Shown: piece after piece, positions 25,345 through 36,648 of the stretch
How the letters are laid out: the number at the start of each line of letters is the position of its first letter
Position numbering within the stretch: the first letter of the stretch is position 1
Assembly: GCA_021464415.1 (NCBI GenBank)
Contig: CM038467.1
Span: 24,274,011-24,338,010, forward strand
DNA from: Lonicera japonica
Lineage: Eukaryota; Streptophyta; Magnoliopsida; Dipsacales; Caprifoliaceae
Reading direction: 5' to 3'
Length of the DNA: 64,000 nucleotides
Position numbers and translations under genes: made by a program
Notes under the pieces: generated by a model
Told to the model about the DNA's origin: nothing
Database searches by the model: none
Seen by the model: the letters and a program-made list of their open reading frames with translations, nothing else

Positions 25345-25862
25345 TCTTAAGTTCATGATTTATCAATTTTATTATTAGATTAACTATTTTTTGTTGTATT
25401 TATCAATCACACAAAATTTTAAATCAATAGATATTTGTAACTATTTAATTAGAGCATCTCCAATAGAATCTCTATTACCCTCATACTCTTTATTATAAAG
25501 AGTGAAATGATTAAATTAACGCTCCAAGAGATTAGCCATAATAGCTAATAAAAATAGAGAGGCTCTCCAAATTTAGCTAGCCTCTTTGGCTCTCTACTTA
25601 ATAAATTAATAATATATTTGTGGTTCCTATTTTTTCTCATTTAATTTTGCTCATCTAAATAATTTTATTGAAAAAGATAAAAAGATAAAAAAATTGGTAA
25701 ACTATTTCAAGTAGAGAGTGTTGTTGGAGTTTGTTATTAAGTTGAGCTTTCTATTTCTTAAATTCATGATTTACTCAATTTTATTATTAGATTAGATTTT
25801 TTGTTGTATTTATCAATCACACAAAATTTTACATCAATAGATATTTGTAACTATTTAATTAG
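25345..25862 (+). repeat. Pair of 110-bp direct repeats flanking a MITE-like insert
   Basis: The block 25345-25454 and the block 25752-25862 share TTCATGATTTA, TTTTATTATTAGATTA, and a nearly identical stretch from TTGTTGTATTTATCAATCAC to CTATTTAATTAG. The 300 bases between them begin with AGAGCATCTCCAATAG, a MITE-type end. Confidence 0.7.
25454..25740. mobile_element. Decayed MITE of the GAGCATCTCCAA class
   Basis: The left end AGAGCATCTCCAATAGAATC is clear, and the right end is weak (GTTGTTGGAG near 25720). The inner phrase CTCTCCAAATTTAGCTAGCC with GGCTCTCTAC is related in inverted form to 49622-49795. Confidence 0.5.
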
Positions 25863-28800
25863 TGTGCTTAGTCTTATTTAAATTTTATAAGTCTCGTAAT
25901 TTAATATATGATTACGATGATGGACTTATGCAACTCTGATTGATTGAATTTTATAGGTCTCATATTAAATTACTAAAATATGCACCATACTTTTGAAAAT
26001 AAAATATACTTAATCAACAATATGATTTCAAACTCATAACCTGGGTATAAAGAAAAAATCTTATTTCAAAAAAAAGAAAAGAAAAAAAGAATTATAAATA
26101 AAGAAAACATTCAAAGTGTTTGGTATGAGGAATTATCAGATAATTACTATACAAGCAACGAGTATATATGCTATGTACGGTTGATTTCCATTTATAATCG
26201 AGCATGTTATTGGAGAGGGCAGGCAATTATGAAACATAGGCGATTACATATATAGAACAACTGTACATATCATAAATGGAAATCAAAATTTTAATTAATA
26301 TATAATTTTTTATTTTCTTTTTGCAATTAGATTTTTGGTAAACTGGTCCAGTTTGCATGCACCAATCTAAGCTTCTTTCCTGGTTTGGTCAAAGGCAGGC
26401 TATTTTTGTTGAGACTAATAGATTCATAAGATATTACTTATAACACACCTGTAAAAAATAGTACATCTATAAAAGATTTCAACTTATAAAACTTGAACTT
26501 ATGACATATGTGGCTACGTATATAGAAAAATATTGTATTTTATACATGGTTACATATTGTCAAAATATATATATATATATATATAAATAGGCACTTATAG
26601 AAAAATATTTTTGTTGTATTTGTTTTGAAAAACCGTAATAAACACATAAACAAGTAAAGAAAACAAAAAATATACAAAACTTGAAATTCCAATTTTTAAA
26701 AAGAAACCAAGCAAGGTCGATTTGTTTGTTTGATTTAGGTAATTTGGGTTAATTTGCGCCCTTTTAACTTTATAATAAAGTTTCAAACATATTTTTTTTA
26801 TATTTATTTTTACTTTGACAGAGTTTGTTAAAAGAGATCCCGTGAAAGTCTTGGGGGATTTTAATTTCCGCTGCTGAACAGGGAATATCCTAGCGAGAAT
26901 AAAAAAAGAAAATTAGAAATATAAGTTAACTTAGTCAAAATGTTGAGAATATCACTCCTTAAAAATACTTAGGACTTGTCTATCTAAAAAAAATAAAATA
27001 AATTCAAACAAACTTAGGACTATTCAGGTTGAAACAAAATAGTATTACTCCTGCTTATTACTTTTTCTGATCCTAATTAGAAGTTCATGATTAATTTTTA
27101 CATTTTTATCACAACACTTAAAATAAAACTTATTTCTTATAACTTATATGTCATTGATTACATTTCGAAAAAGAAAAATAGAGTCTTAATTTGAAATTTA
27201 TCAAAAAAGAACATGCTTTTTAATTTGATACAGAGGAAGCATATTAAAACTAGTTTTTTTTTTAATTAAAAAAGAAGTAAATAATTCTGAATAATTTTTG
27301 TAGTTTAAGTATTGAGATTCACGAATAATTTATCCAAGATCCATTCACATCAGTTTTCTATTGTTTAATTTCTTTTGGCATACGACTCGTTTTTCTCTTC
27401 ATAAGCTTCCATTGTGGCTTATATGTCCAATTTTATCTTTTTGGGCCTTGGGCCCTTTCTATTTCTTTGGTCGATTACTTAGGGTTTGGATTAGGGTTTG
27501 TTCTCATATTCTTTTATTATTGATTATTAAATATTTTTTCAATCATTTTTCAATACACCAACCGTTATTTTGTTCACTGTAATCAATAATAAAGCTCCAT
27601 ATAAATTAATGTAAGAAGAAGTTATGTGGTGAATTTAAATGAAACTTTATCCTTAGCTTTAATTTATACTACATTAATATCATAAGGTTGTGTTTGACGT
27701 GCAGGATAAAAAGGCGAGATATGATAATTTTATCCTATCGCTTTTTTGGTATTCGTTGGGATTGAATATCCGTGCGGATTATTTATTTCAATAAAGCTTT
27801 TTATCCCATCGAAAGGGGGATTTACGAATCCCACCCAAGAAGAAGTGGGATTGTTTTACCCTGTGCAAATGTGATTAAATAATTCTATTAAACTTTCTAA
27901 TCATGTGCTTCAAACATACTCTAAAAGAATAATCAAAAAGTAACAATAAATATATCTCAATCGTTCATATCACGTTTGGTCTCCCAAATTTCAGTATAAA
28001 TGCATCTTTCGAATAAATTTCTTAAAACTTTCTTACATTTTTTTTTAGTTATATCCTATACAAGAATATGTAATGCTCCGAGGAATCCAATGCTCACAAC
28101 TACACAAACCCTAGTGCGGAAAAACCCAATGAAAGCACACCACCCCTCCATTGTAATCATCATATATCTAGTGCTAGCTTTATACATGTAAAGTCCCATC
28201 TCACTATTAATATGACAGACTCACCAAAAAAAGTTTAAAAGCTTTAATCGAAAAAGTTGAAAGAAAATAAGTGCAAAGTTTTCATATTTTAAATACATTT
28301 CAAGATGGTTGACTTTCACCACCATGCGACAAATAAAGAAGAAAAAGAACCGCACAAGGTGTGCCTCACGACGTGACAATATTTATTTCTAGTGGTGGAA
28401 CTGTTCTTGAGCCGCCGTGGTGGAACTGTTCTTGCGCCGCCGCCCGCGTTTGATTTTCAATTCGCTTGAAGTACTTTTAATTTGGAAGAACCAATTTTCT
28501 GAATAAGGATTAGTTCCATTCTAGAACAAGCTAGTGTTGGCAAAATCTTATTGCAAAGACAAAAATAAGTGCAAATTTATTTTTCTGATGCAGTGCTCAG
28601 AAATTAACTTCCATAAGCAGCCCTACTAGTCCCCTAAAATTAGAATTGAAGCGGAAACCTACCCAAATTAGAATTGGGATTTTTATTTTAAACACACCTA
28701 AAAGTTGGGCAGTGAAAAAAAATTATTGTTAAGTTTATTAATATATAGTAACATTTTCGGAACGTCCTAAATTACTAAACTAGATTTTTTTTTAAATAAA

Positions 28801-29303
28801 TGTGATACAGTGTAGCGATAGTAAATAATATTAGTTCTGGATCCATTATTGATGACAATGAAATAGTATTTTTCTTAAAATGTGTAAAAGCTAGAGAAGG
28901 GATATAAAAATTAATGAAGATGTCACTGTTATATATGTGACAACAACAAGAAGAAATCGAATAGATCTCTCTCTGCACAACCCACTTTAGTAAAAAGAAA
29001 AAAAATTCTAGCAGAAAAATGAATATATCATGAGAAAATATTTTGTACATACCATGCGATGATAGTCCTGAGCCAATAGTGAAGCGCTACGTAATTTGTT
29101 TGACATAAATTTAACACATACCCATGCGCGGCATGTATTAGTGGCGCTTATTATGTGATCAACATTCACAGTTGGACCTGCTGTATCACGTGGTAGTACA
29201 CTATGCACGCATGCGTGTGGTGAGACTTGACTTCTTAAAGGGTTTCTCATGGAGAATTTTACAGAGCTAGTTTGACATGCTAGCCACCTCCAAATTACGG
29301 TCG

Positions 29304-29342
<39 letters not shown>

Positions 29343-30157
29343 ACAATATTTGACGGAGGTGGACAGAATGCCAAAATGGCTCTGCAATAAATCCCCCGAT
29401 AAACCCTAGAGAGAAACACATGAAGAGTTCGAAGGAGAAAGATATTTGAGTTTTACTTCACTTAGAAAATGAGTTTTAGAAACAGATCGAGAGAGATATA
29501 TATAGAATTCTAATTGTATATTTGATATGATGGCTGTTTGAATATAGAAAGATGAGGTGGGGTTTTGTATAAAAAAAGGAGCATGAGCGTGCATGGTGTT
29601 TGTACGGCTTGTTGGGGATATATATATATATGTATGTGCATGGTGGCTGTTTCAATTCTTTTCTTCTTTTGTGTTCATTCTTCATCCCAATTGAAACTAT
29701 ATATATATATATATAACTTTTCTTTCTTTTCCTTTTTCTTATAAAAAGTAGACTTTGTTCGAATTTATGGTAAAGACACTCACATGGATCCAAAAGATTC
29801 TGGATTTAAATTTATCAAGAGCAGGGTAGGGTGGGGTGGAGGTTTTTTTATACTATTGTAATAAAAGAAAAAGACTTAGACTATACACGGTTTTTTTTTT
29901 TAAAAAATAAATAAAATTGGAAAACAAAGCTACATTTGGTGTTTGATATTAGAAGAGGAAGAAGAGAGAACTGGAATTCCCATAGTTTGAATTGTAATGG
30001 GGTCGATACGATGTCTACCTCTTTTCCAATTAGTTGCACCCAAAGGCAGTGTCACACTAGGGAAAGAGGGGGCAATCCTAGATTTTTTATTATTGCAATT
30101 TTACCCTTATAGTTATTTTTAAAAATTATAATTATATATATATTATATTAAGTTCCT
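25863..30157. other. Gene-free AT-rich stretch
   Basis: No gene can be supported. It holds AT dinucleotide runs (26564-26585, 29609-29631, 29697-29715), a 25-base tandem duplication at 28389-28439 (GTGGTGGAACTGTTCTTG twice, each followed by a GCCGCC-type end), a possible decayed MITE near 27690-27920, and a somewhat less AT-rich patch at 29040-29300 whose longest minus-strand frame is unrecognised. Confidence 0.5.
29305..29342. repeat. Compound (AT)n(GA)n microsatellite
   Basis: About ten AT/TA units run directly into about eight GA units. A similar compound tract lies at about 59661-59698. Confidence 0.85.
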
Positions 30158-30185
30158 CCCCCCCCCCCCCCCCCCCCCCCCCCCC
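30158..30185 (+). repeat. Poly-C run of 28
   Basis: An uninterrupted run of 28 C, preceded by TTCCT, in a very AT-rich context. The minus strand is 28 G and could form quadruplex structures, and the plus strand could form an i-motif. The exact length may be a sequencing artefact. Confidence 0.9.
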
Positions 30186-30288
30186 ATCTTTTATTTTTTG
30201 AAATTTATTAATAGTATTGATCTTGCACCTTTAATCTTGAACAAAATAATATTATAACTAAATTTTGCATTACACAAGTATCTTCTAA

Positions 30289-30590
30289 GAGCATCTCCAA
30301 TAGCCTCTACAAAAATAATTTTGTTAACTTATGTTGCACTTTGAAGAGCCATCTTAAAGAATGTTTTCAATGAGTTCTAAGAGTCTCTTCAAATATATTA
30401 TTATTTTAATAATAAAATATTAAAAAGTATGTTTGAAGAGCTCTTTCATCAATCTTCATATTTGAAGAGTGAAAAGGACTCTTCAAATTGGAGATTTCAT
30501 TTCGCTACTTCTGTTTGGAGTGAATTTTGTTGATATGGCTCTTCAATAAATTTGCAGTTTAGTCATTTGAAAAACCTGTTGGAGATGCTC
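30289..30590. mobile_element. MITE with GAGCATCTCCAA ends and TAA duplication
   Basis: The left end GAGCATCTCCAATAGCCTCT and right end TTGGAGATGCTC are inverted repeats. TAA flanks both sides (30286-30288 and 30591-30593), as in Tourist/Harbinger elements. The 302-bp interior has repeated GAAGAG words and no gene. Confidence 0.82.
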
Positions 30591-30593
30591 TAA

Positions 30594-32103
30594 CACTCCA
30601 AAAGTAATGATCTTAGTGACACTTTTCTTATATTTTTAGGGACACTTTATTTACATTAGTGATGAATTTTGGAGTGCTAGCTAGAGGATTTGTGTGAAGT
30701 GTCAATAACCAATATGAATTACGTAATGGTTGAGTATCCGTTTGGTTGTCCTCCAATTTACGAATTAGACAATTTAAAATTGCTTAACTCGTAAATTATC
30801 TAATTTAAGCTTTTGGTTACAAAAATGAACTAAAATATTATTGATGTATAGAGAGAGATGAGAGAATATGAATTGTTTTGTATTAAGTAAATAATACAAG
30901 AAAAAGAGCCCTATATATAGGCGGTTGCACAAGAGATACAAATAAGGAAGTAAATCATCCTTAATATGAATACAATAAATATTAGGAGCTAAATAATGAT
31001 AGATACACAAGTCAACTCTAGAAAATATCCTAGTAATATTTTAACATATATAAAGTCATAAACTTTAGTTAATACTTAATATATCAAATTAGAAAACATA
31101 GAGATATAATTGAAATTACATAACTTATAACTATCATACAAGTTTATGTAAAAAAATCACATCACAATTTTTTTTGGTTGAAATGAAACAATTTATTTGT
31201 TAATTTATAATGAAACAATTATAAATAAGATAATTTACGCAATTAAATCAATCCGTAAATGAATTATCGCACTTGCAAAGTTAATAAATTTATTTAAAAC
31301 TAGCCATGCACCCAAATCATATTTATCAAGTACATAAAACTTTTGCTTAGCTTACGAAACGTTTACGTTGCCCTGCTTCAGTTATTGTACCTTATGGTGG
31401 AAGTGCACTTTCACGCCATTTTGAATTCCTAGGACTACGAAGTACTACCATGTAAAGCATAGTTTTCTAGAAACAACCATGAAAAGCATGGTACTTTTTA
31501 ATATAAACAATAATTTTTACTCGTAATTAAATTTACTAAATGCACCATGAAGCAACAAGGCTCATATTTAAATTTTTTGGATAATATTTTTTTTTGGACC
31601 AACGCTCTAGGAGCACATATATAAATTTCTAAATACATCAGGTCGATGTGAAAGGAGTATGTCTTTAAATTCGTTTAGTGAAAAATTAGTCGAGATGTGT
31701 ATAAACTAATATGCATGCAAAATCCTTACCGTTGAAAAAATAATTACTTATCTATGTATGTATATGTATGTGTGTGTGACTTTGTTTGACTATGGAGATG
31801 AAAGTGTTTCTTCTGGCTGGTATACATAAAACTTTATTGACTTGGTTGAGAAAGGTGGCATGCAATATGGGCTGTTCTTGTCTCCCACTTAATTAACTTT
31901 TTTACTAGTTTTGTCAACTATTTGTCTTATAATTAATTATTTCAAACCTTTGTTAGAACATAATAAAAAAGAAATAACCTGAAACCTTTGTCAATAATTT
32001 AAGGTTGTGCTTTTCTTTAGAACATAATCCATTTTGTTTTTAACTCAGTTTAATTGGAAGCCACCAATAAATTAAATATGTTTCAATTTTATAAATATAC
32101 TAT
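30594..32103. other. Gene-free stretch with a MITE fragment
   Basis: The part 30737-31262 starts with CGTTTGGTTGTCCTCCAATT and contains ACGAATTAGACAATTTA words like those in the MITE at 32104-32545. Its right part (about 31095-31250) also matches 53085-53247. It is a decayed relative of that family. No gene is seen. Confidence 0.5.
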
Positions 32104-32545
32104 GGGCTCGTTTGGTTGTCTTTCAAATTGCGAATTAGATAATTTACAATTAAGTAATTTACAAAATTTTCATTTATTAGTGTTTGGTTGTATAAATTGA
32201 ACAATTGTAAATATAATAATTCAAGTTGATTCACAAAAACTCAAATTAAGTCATTTTAAGTAAAATTTGAAATTGCCTAATTCTATAATTAGATAATTCA
32301 TTATAACTCTATTTTTCGAGAAGATCTAGTTTCTACATATGATGTTGATGCATTTAGACAAAATTTTAAATAACATAGAACAATATATAATATGTTTTTA
32401 TTCTAACAATCGAAATTTCTTGTTTAAGTTTTCCAAACACTACTTGAATTACAATTGAAATGTTCATAAATGAGCAAATTCACAATTCTTCAATCGAAAA
32501 TTACCTAATTCTAAAATTAGGTAATTTATGCAACCAAACGGGACC
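32104..32545. mobile_element. MITE with GGGCTCGTTTGGTTG ends
   Basis: The left end GGGCTCGTTTGGTTG and right end CAACCAAACGGGACC are inverted repeats, and the interior repeats ACGAATTAGATAATTTA-like words in both orientations. TAT flanks both sides. The 442-bp element has no coding region. Confidence 0.75.
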
Positions 32546-32548
32546 TAT

Positions 32549-33055
32549 ATTAATTATGTAATATGAGAGGAGATTTCTGCAATATATTATAAAACCGTGC
32601 ATTCTTATTTCTTTCTTATAGCTTTTGCAACTTTATTTTTCTCTAAAAGTTTATTAACATGATAATGTAAGTAATATTGAGATTCAAGCTAGCTATTGCT
32701 GTTGGTACGTAAGCACTAAGCAGGGCCTGTCCGAAGGTTTCGAGAGCTCAAGCCAAACTCTGAAAATGAGACCCCTTTGAGAGTATAAATTATAAACTTA
32801 AAAATTCTCTTAATCAAATATTTTAAAATAAATTTAAATAATTTCTCTCTACTTTTCTTATTCTTTTTCTTTTTTTTTTCAATTACAATTCTCAGTATTT
32901 CCTAATTAATTTAATTGTTACTTAAGAGCCAATGATAAGACGCTTAGGTCATTAAGCTAAATAAGTGGTTGAAGTAATGACATGTAGGTTTTTGCTATTT
33001 AAGTGGCCCTTTTTTTTGAAAGGAAAGCACTATATTAACTTAAATACCAATATCA
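32549..33055. other. Gene-free stretch before the duplication
   Basis: I see no gene. The homology between duplication copies A and B begins at about the right border of this stretch. Confidence 0.5.
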
Positions 33056-33200
33056 ACGTGGAGAATATGAGAGGTAACAAGAAATCGGAAGACTCCCTTG
33101 ACCAGGAAAAGAAATCAAAAACAGCTCTAGCATGCTTCGCTAAACAGAGGGCAACCTCGTTGCCACAATGATGCACAAAAGACCACTTCACTAGATTGTT
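33056..33200 (-). pseudogene. LINE retrotransposon RNase H-domain relic, copy A
   Basis: Read on the minus strand, about 48 codons are open and contain WSFVHHCGNEVALCLAKHA, the late motif of the plant RVT_3 type RNase H domain found at the C-terminus of LINE polyproteins (pattern V..GN.VA..LA..A). The same relic is at 51598-51744, so it was present before the segmental duplication. No reverse transcriptase part is left. A nuclear RNase H-like host gene fragment is a less likely alternative. Confidence 0.6.
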
Positions 33201-33257
33201 ATCTCCCTTATTAAATGCCCTTTATTTGTGTGCAAAGATTGAGCTTTATAATATTTA

Positions 33258-34724
33258 GGCAAAATGACCAAAAATAACAACGAATTTTATCCCAACTTTC
33301 ACTTAGGTCATTAAACTTTTTTTCATATCAATCATAACAATAAACTTTTGGCCGTTTATCAGTTACATCCAAAATGTAACTTTCATCCGTTAAATCTTAA
33401 CGGAGTGCTTATGTGGTTAACGGAATGCTTGTGTGTACAATAAAATCTGATGTGGCTTATTAAAAAAAAATAACACATAAAAAAATAGACATTCCTTTCT
33501 CTCTCTCTCTCTCCCCTCCCCCTTCCTCCCCTCCCTCCACCTTTCCAACCCCGTCAAACCCACCACACCTCCACCTTCTATCTCGTTGATCATTGAAACC
33601 CTAATCACCACCTAAATATGAAGAGAGTGTTCGGTGTTAAGAAAAATAAAGAGCCCCCCTCCCTCCTTTAATGATGCCTCCGATCGCGTGCGTAATCTCC
33701 TTTCTCTCTCTATATATATATATATATTTATGTATATGTCTATGTATATTTGTATCAACATCAATTTCTGTGCCCAGATTATTTTATTTTCTGCTTTATT
33801 TGTTTCAATTACTGCTATTGTTGCAGCATTAGATGGCTGATTTGATTGCCTTTGCTTTGTTATTTTTAGTGTTTGAATTTGGGGGGTTTATATCATATTT
33901 TTACTACTATAGCTGAATTCAATGGCTGATTTGATTTTCGTAATTTATTTTTTTTCCTCGAATTTTGTATAAAGATCACAAACCCACCACACCTTCTCTC
34001 TCCGCCATTCTTTCCACCTCGATGTTTCTCTCTCACCGGAAAACTTTGTAACTGGAAAAAACAAAGTATTCGGTTATTGACTCTCCGGCGAACCCACTTC
34101 ACTGTCGTATTCCTCCTTTACCTATTAGCCCCATCTCTATCTCTCGAATTTTACAAATGCAAACACGAAATTGATATTCCCATCACAAACGCCTCCGACC
34201 CTACCTCACCGGAAAACTTTGTAACAAAAAAAAATAGAGCATTTAGTTAATGTGGGACTAAGATAAGAAGATGGGAGAGAGAAAGGGGAGTTTTGCTAAT
34301 TTCAGATTTGAGTGATTCGGTTAGTATGGTAGAGAGAGAAGATAAGGAGAGAGAAACATCGAGGTGGATAGAATGGTAGAGATGGGGTCGGAAAAGAGAG
34401 AGAAGGTGCAGTGGGTTTGAGTGATGGGGTTGAAAAGGTGGAGGGAGGAAAGGAAGGAGCAAGGGGAAGAGGGTTGTGGGGGAGGGGAGAGAGAGAGAGG
34501 AAGGTCTCATTTTATTTTTTTAAAAGCCACGTCAGCTTTTTTTGCCCACATAAGCACTCCGTTAGCCACAAAAGCACTCTGTTAAGACTTAACGGACGGA
34601 AGTTACATTTTGGATATAACTGATAAACGGCCAAAAGTTTGTTGTTATGATTGATACGAGAAAAAGTTCAATGACCTAAGTGAAAGTCGGGGTAAAGTTC
34701 GTTGTTATTTTTGGTCATTTTGCC
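33258..34724 (+). mobile_element. Pack-MULE-type Mutator-like element carrying a VPS60 exon
   Basis: Ends GGCAAAATGACCAAAAATAA and its inverted partner extend as inverted repeats for roughly 300 bases on each side. TAATATTTA flanks both borders (33249-33257 and 34725-34733), the 9-bp duplication of Mutator-like elements. The duplicated locus has the single TAATATTTA at 51794-51802, so copy B preserves the empty site. The interior holds no transposase but has a captured host exon at 33618-33688. The host-like block is bordered by a 15-bp direct repeat, AAACCCACCACACCT, at 33556-33570 and 33980-33994, within sequence that otherwise continues the left inverted repeat. Confidence 0.9.
33618..33688 (+). 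pseudogene. Captured first exon of a VPS60-like (SNF7 family, ESCRT-III) gene
   Basis: From the ATG at 33618 the reading is MKRVFGVKKNKEP and, one frame over, PPPSFNDASDR, which together match the very N-terminus of plant VPS60 proteins. The two halves are in different frames because of one extra C in the run at 33653-33658. After DR comes GTGCGTAAT, a plausible original splice donor, so the captured piece seems to be leader, exon 1 and part of intron 1. The intact host gene, which acts in endosomal sorting, is not in this window. The fragment cannot make a working protein. Confidence 0.7.
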
Positions 34725-35824
34725 TAATATTTAAGTGAGTTTTATACTTCTACATATATAATACTACATATAAATACATTGACACAAAAAAATTAGCTTC
34801 CTAAAAAGTTCAAAAATTCGGAGAATCAAGGCGGCCACCTTGGGCACCATACTCATGCGCGCGCCGGGCTATTCATAAGGTCAGATAATTTGAATATATA
34901 ACTGACCTATTTATTTTATTTATTATATTTTCTTCTTCAATCACATGTATGTAAATTGCACCCACATCATATTGTAAGTTTATGAAAACAAAAGTTACAT
35001 TAAGAGGGTGGAAGCTCTGTACATATAATAAGTGAGCTAAAAACGTGAGTGAAATTTCAACAAAATGGTCATGGATGTTCTCTGTTTGAATAACTACTCA
35101 ATTCTCGATAGAAAAGGTTACTCGTCACTTTCATAATTTAAGAGACTACCTCTTTTTTTAGGACTTACATATTAAAGAACAACAATATTGATTGTTAAAA
35201 TAATATAAAACTTTCAAGATTTTAAAATAGCTAGTCATGAATTGGCTTCCATTGTTTTTTTGAACTTAATTAGGCATACGTGTACCTTGAAAAATAAAAA
35301 TAAAATAAAATTACAATCTAGGTCTAAGTCTTTTCTTTTGTATATCTATAATTTGTTTTTTAACTTAATCATCCTAATCTAGCTATATCATTTTTTAGTG
35401 TATTTTGAAAATAAAAATTGATGATATATACATTTCAAATTATTTTAAAGGCGTATATCTCAAATCAATATGAATGTTTTATCTATTAAATAGTTCTTAA
35501 TACGCAAGATTTTATCATTTGAACCATATAAAACTAAATAACCAATAAGTGAAAGACACTTGACACTCATGATGCACATCTCGAAATATTTTAAGATGTG
35601 TAGCATTATTCGCAGTTGATCCATCTTTACAAGATAAAATTAGTGTTAAAGTAGTTAACTTTGTACTTATAAGAAAGATAAAACCTGCGGTTAGAATTGA
35701 ATTGAAGGGAAAGCGGAGGCGGGATAAATATTGCACCCCAAGTCGGAACTTTTTAATTTGCTGTTAAACCGTTTTGTCGTTATAATTAAATCTTAAATTA
35801 AATAAGACGACTAATTCTAAACAT

Positions 35825-35895
35825 TCCATTGTCGTCCAGCGGTTAGGATATCTGGCTTTCACCCAGGAGACCCGGGTTCGATTCCCGGCAATGGA
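35825..35895 (+). tRNA. tRNA-Glu (anticodon UUC)
   Basis: The 71-nt sequence folds into a standard cloverleaf. The acceptor arm TCCATTG pairs with CAATGGA, the anticodon arm CTGG-CTTTCAC-CCAG exposes TTC, and the T arm CCGGG-TTCGATT-CCCGG contains the B box. The A box lies in GTCCAGCGGTTAGG. A T-rich RNA polymerase III terminator (ATTTTTATTTTC) follows directly. It matches the plant nuclear tRNA-Glu form as remembered and has no intron. It lies in a block of duplication copy A that has no counterpart in copy B. Confidence 0.96.
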
Positions 35896-36648
35896 ATTTT
35901 TATTTTCAAAATTTTATCCAAACTGAACTTTGAATGCTCTATATTTTCTTTTTGTGTTTCTTTTCCCAGTTTTTCTAGAAATCTAAAATATTTGATTTTC
36001 AAAACTGAATTCTGTTGAATTTGTACATGAGTTATTAAGGTTATAAGTATAACTAAAATTGGACTTTTTGAATTCATGAAATCTCATTCTTTTTTTTCCC
36101 TTTTTAATAAATGATTAAAAACTTCTGGATTGTTTAGAACTTTGGCTCCTTTTAAAAAAATTGAAATTTGATGAATTTGATTACTAACAAAATACGATTG
36201 CCGAATTCGTTATTTTAGGTGAATTAAGTGTCTTTATTCACAGAGTATTATGGGACAATTATTAAAAAAAGAAAAGGAAGGAAGAAGATGCATATTTAAT
36301 CATTGAAACAATTTTTTTTTCTTGTTTATTTTTCTCATTCTAAATTAGATATATGTGTATATAAAAATAAGGTGGACATATATTTTCTCTCATCCCATCA
36401 AGGTTCAACTCTCCGGAAGTCTCATATTTTGTCTCTTCTTTGTCTCTTCCACCGGAGATCGAACATGGAGATGAGTATATTCGTATATTTCTCGTGAAAA
36501 AAATTAATCTAAATAGGTAATTTATTCAAAAATCAACTTAGAGAAATTCAAACACATAAAACTAACATTTGAAATAAGCTACTAATATATCATAATAAAC
36601 AGATGCCAATGTCTTTCTCCCCTTCCCCTTCTCCTTTGCTTCGTAAAT

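Noticed and set aside
29008..29421. 137-codon minus-strand frame in a slightly less AT-rich patch
   Set aside because: Part of it is translated from an AT microsatellite (alternating I and Y), and the rest matches no family I know. There is no clear splice or start support.
33634..33840. 68-codon frame beginning MLRKIK in the Mutator-like element, taken as a gene
   Set aside because: It is the shifted reading of the captured VPS60-like exon followed by translated intron and AT microsatellite.
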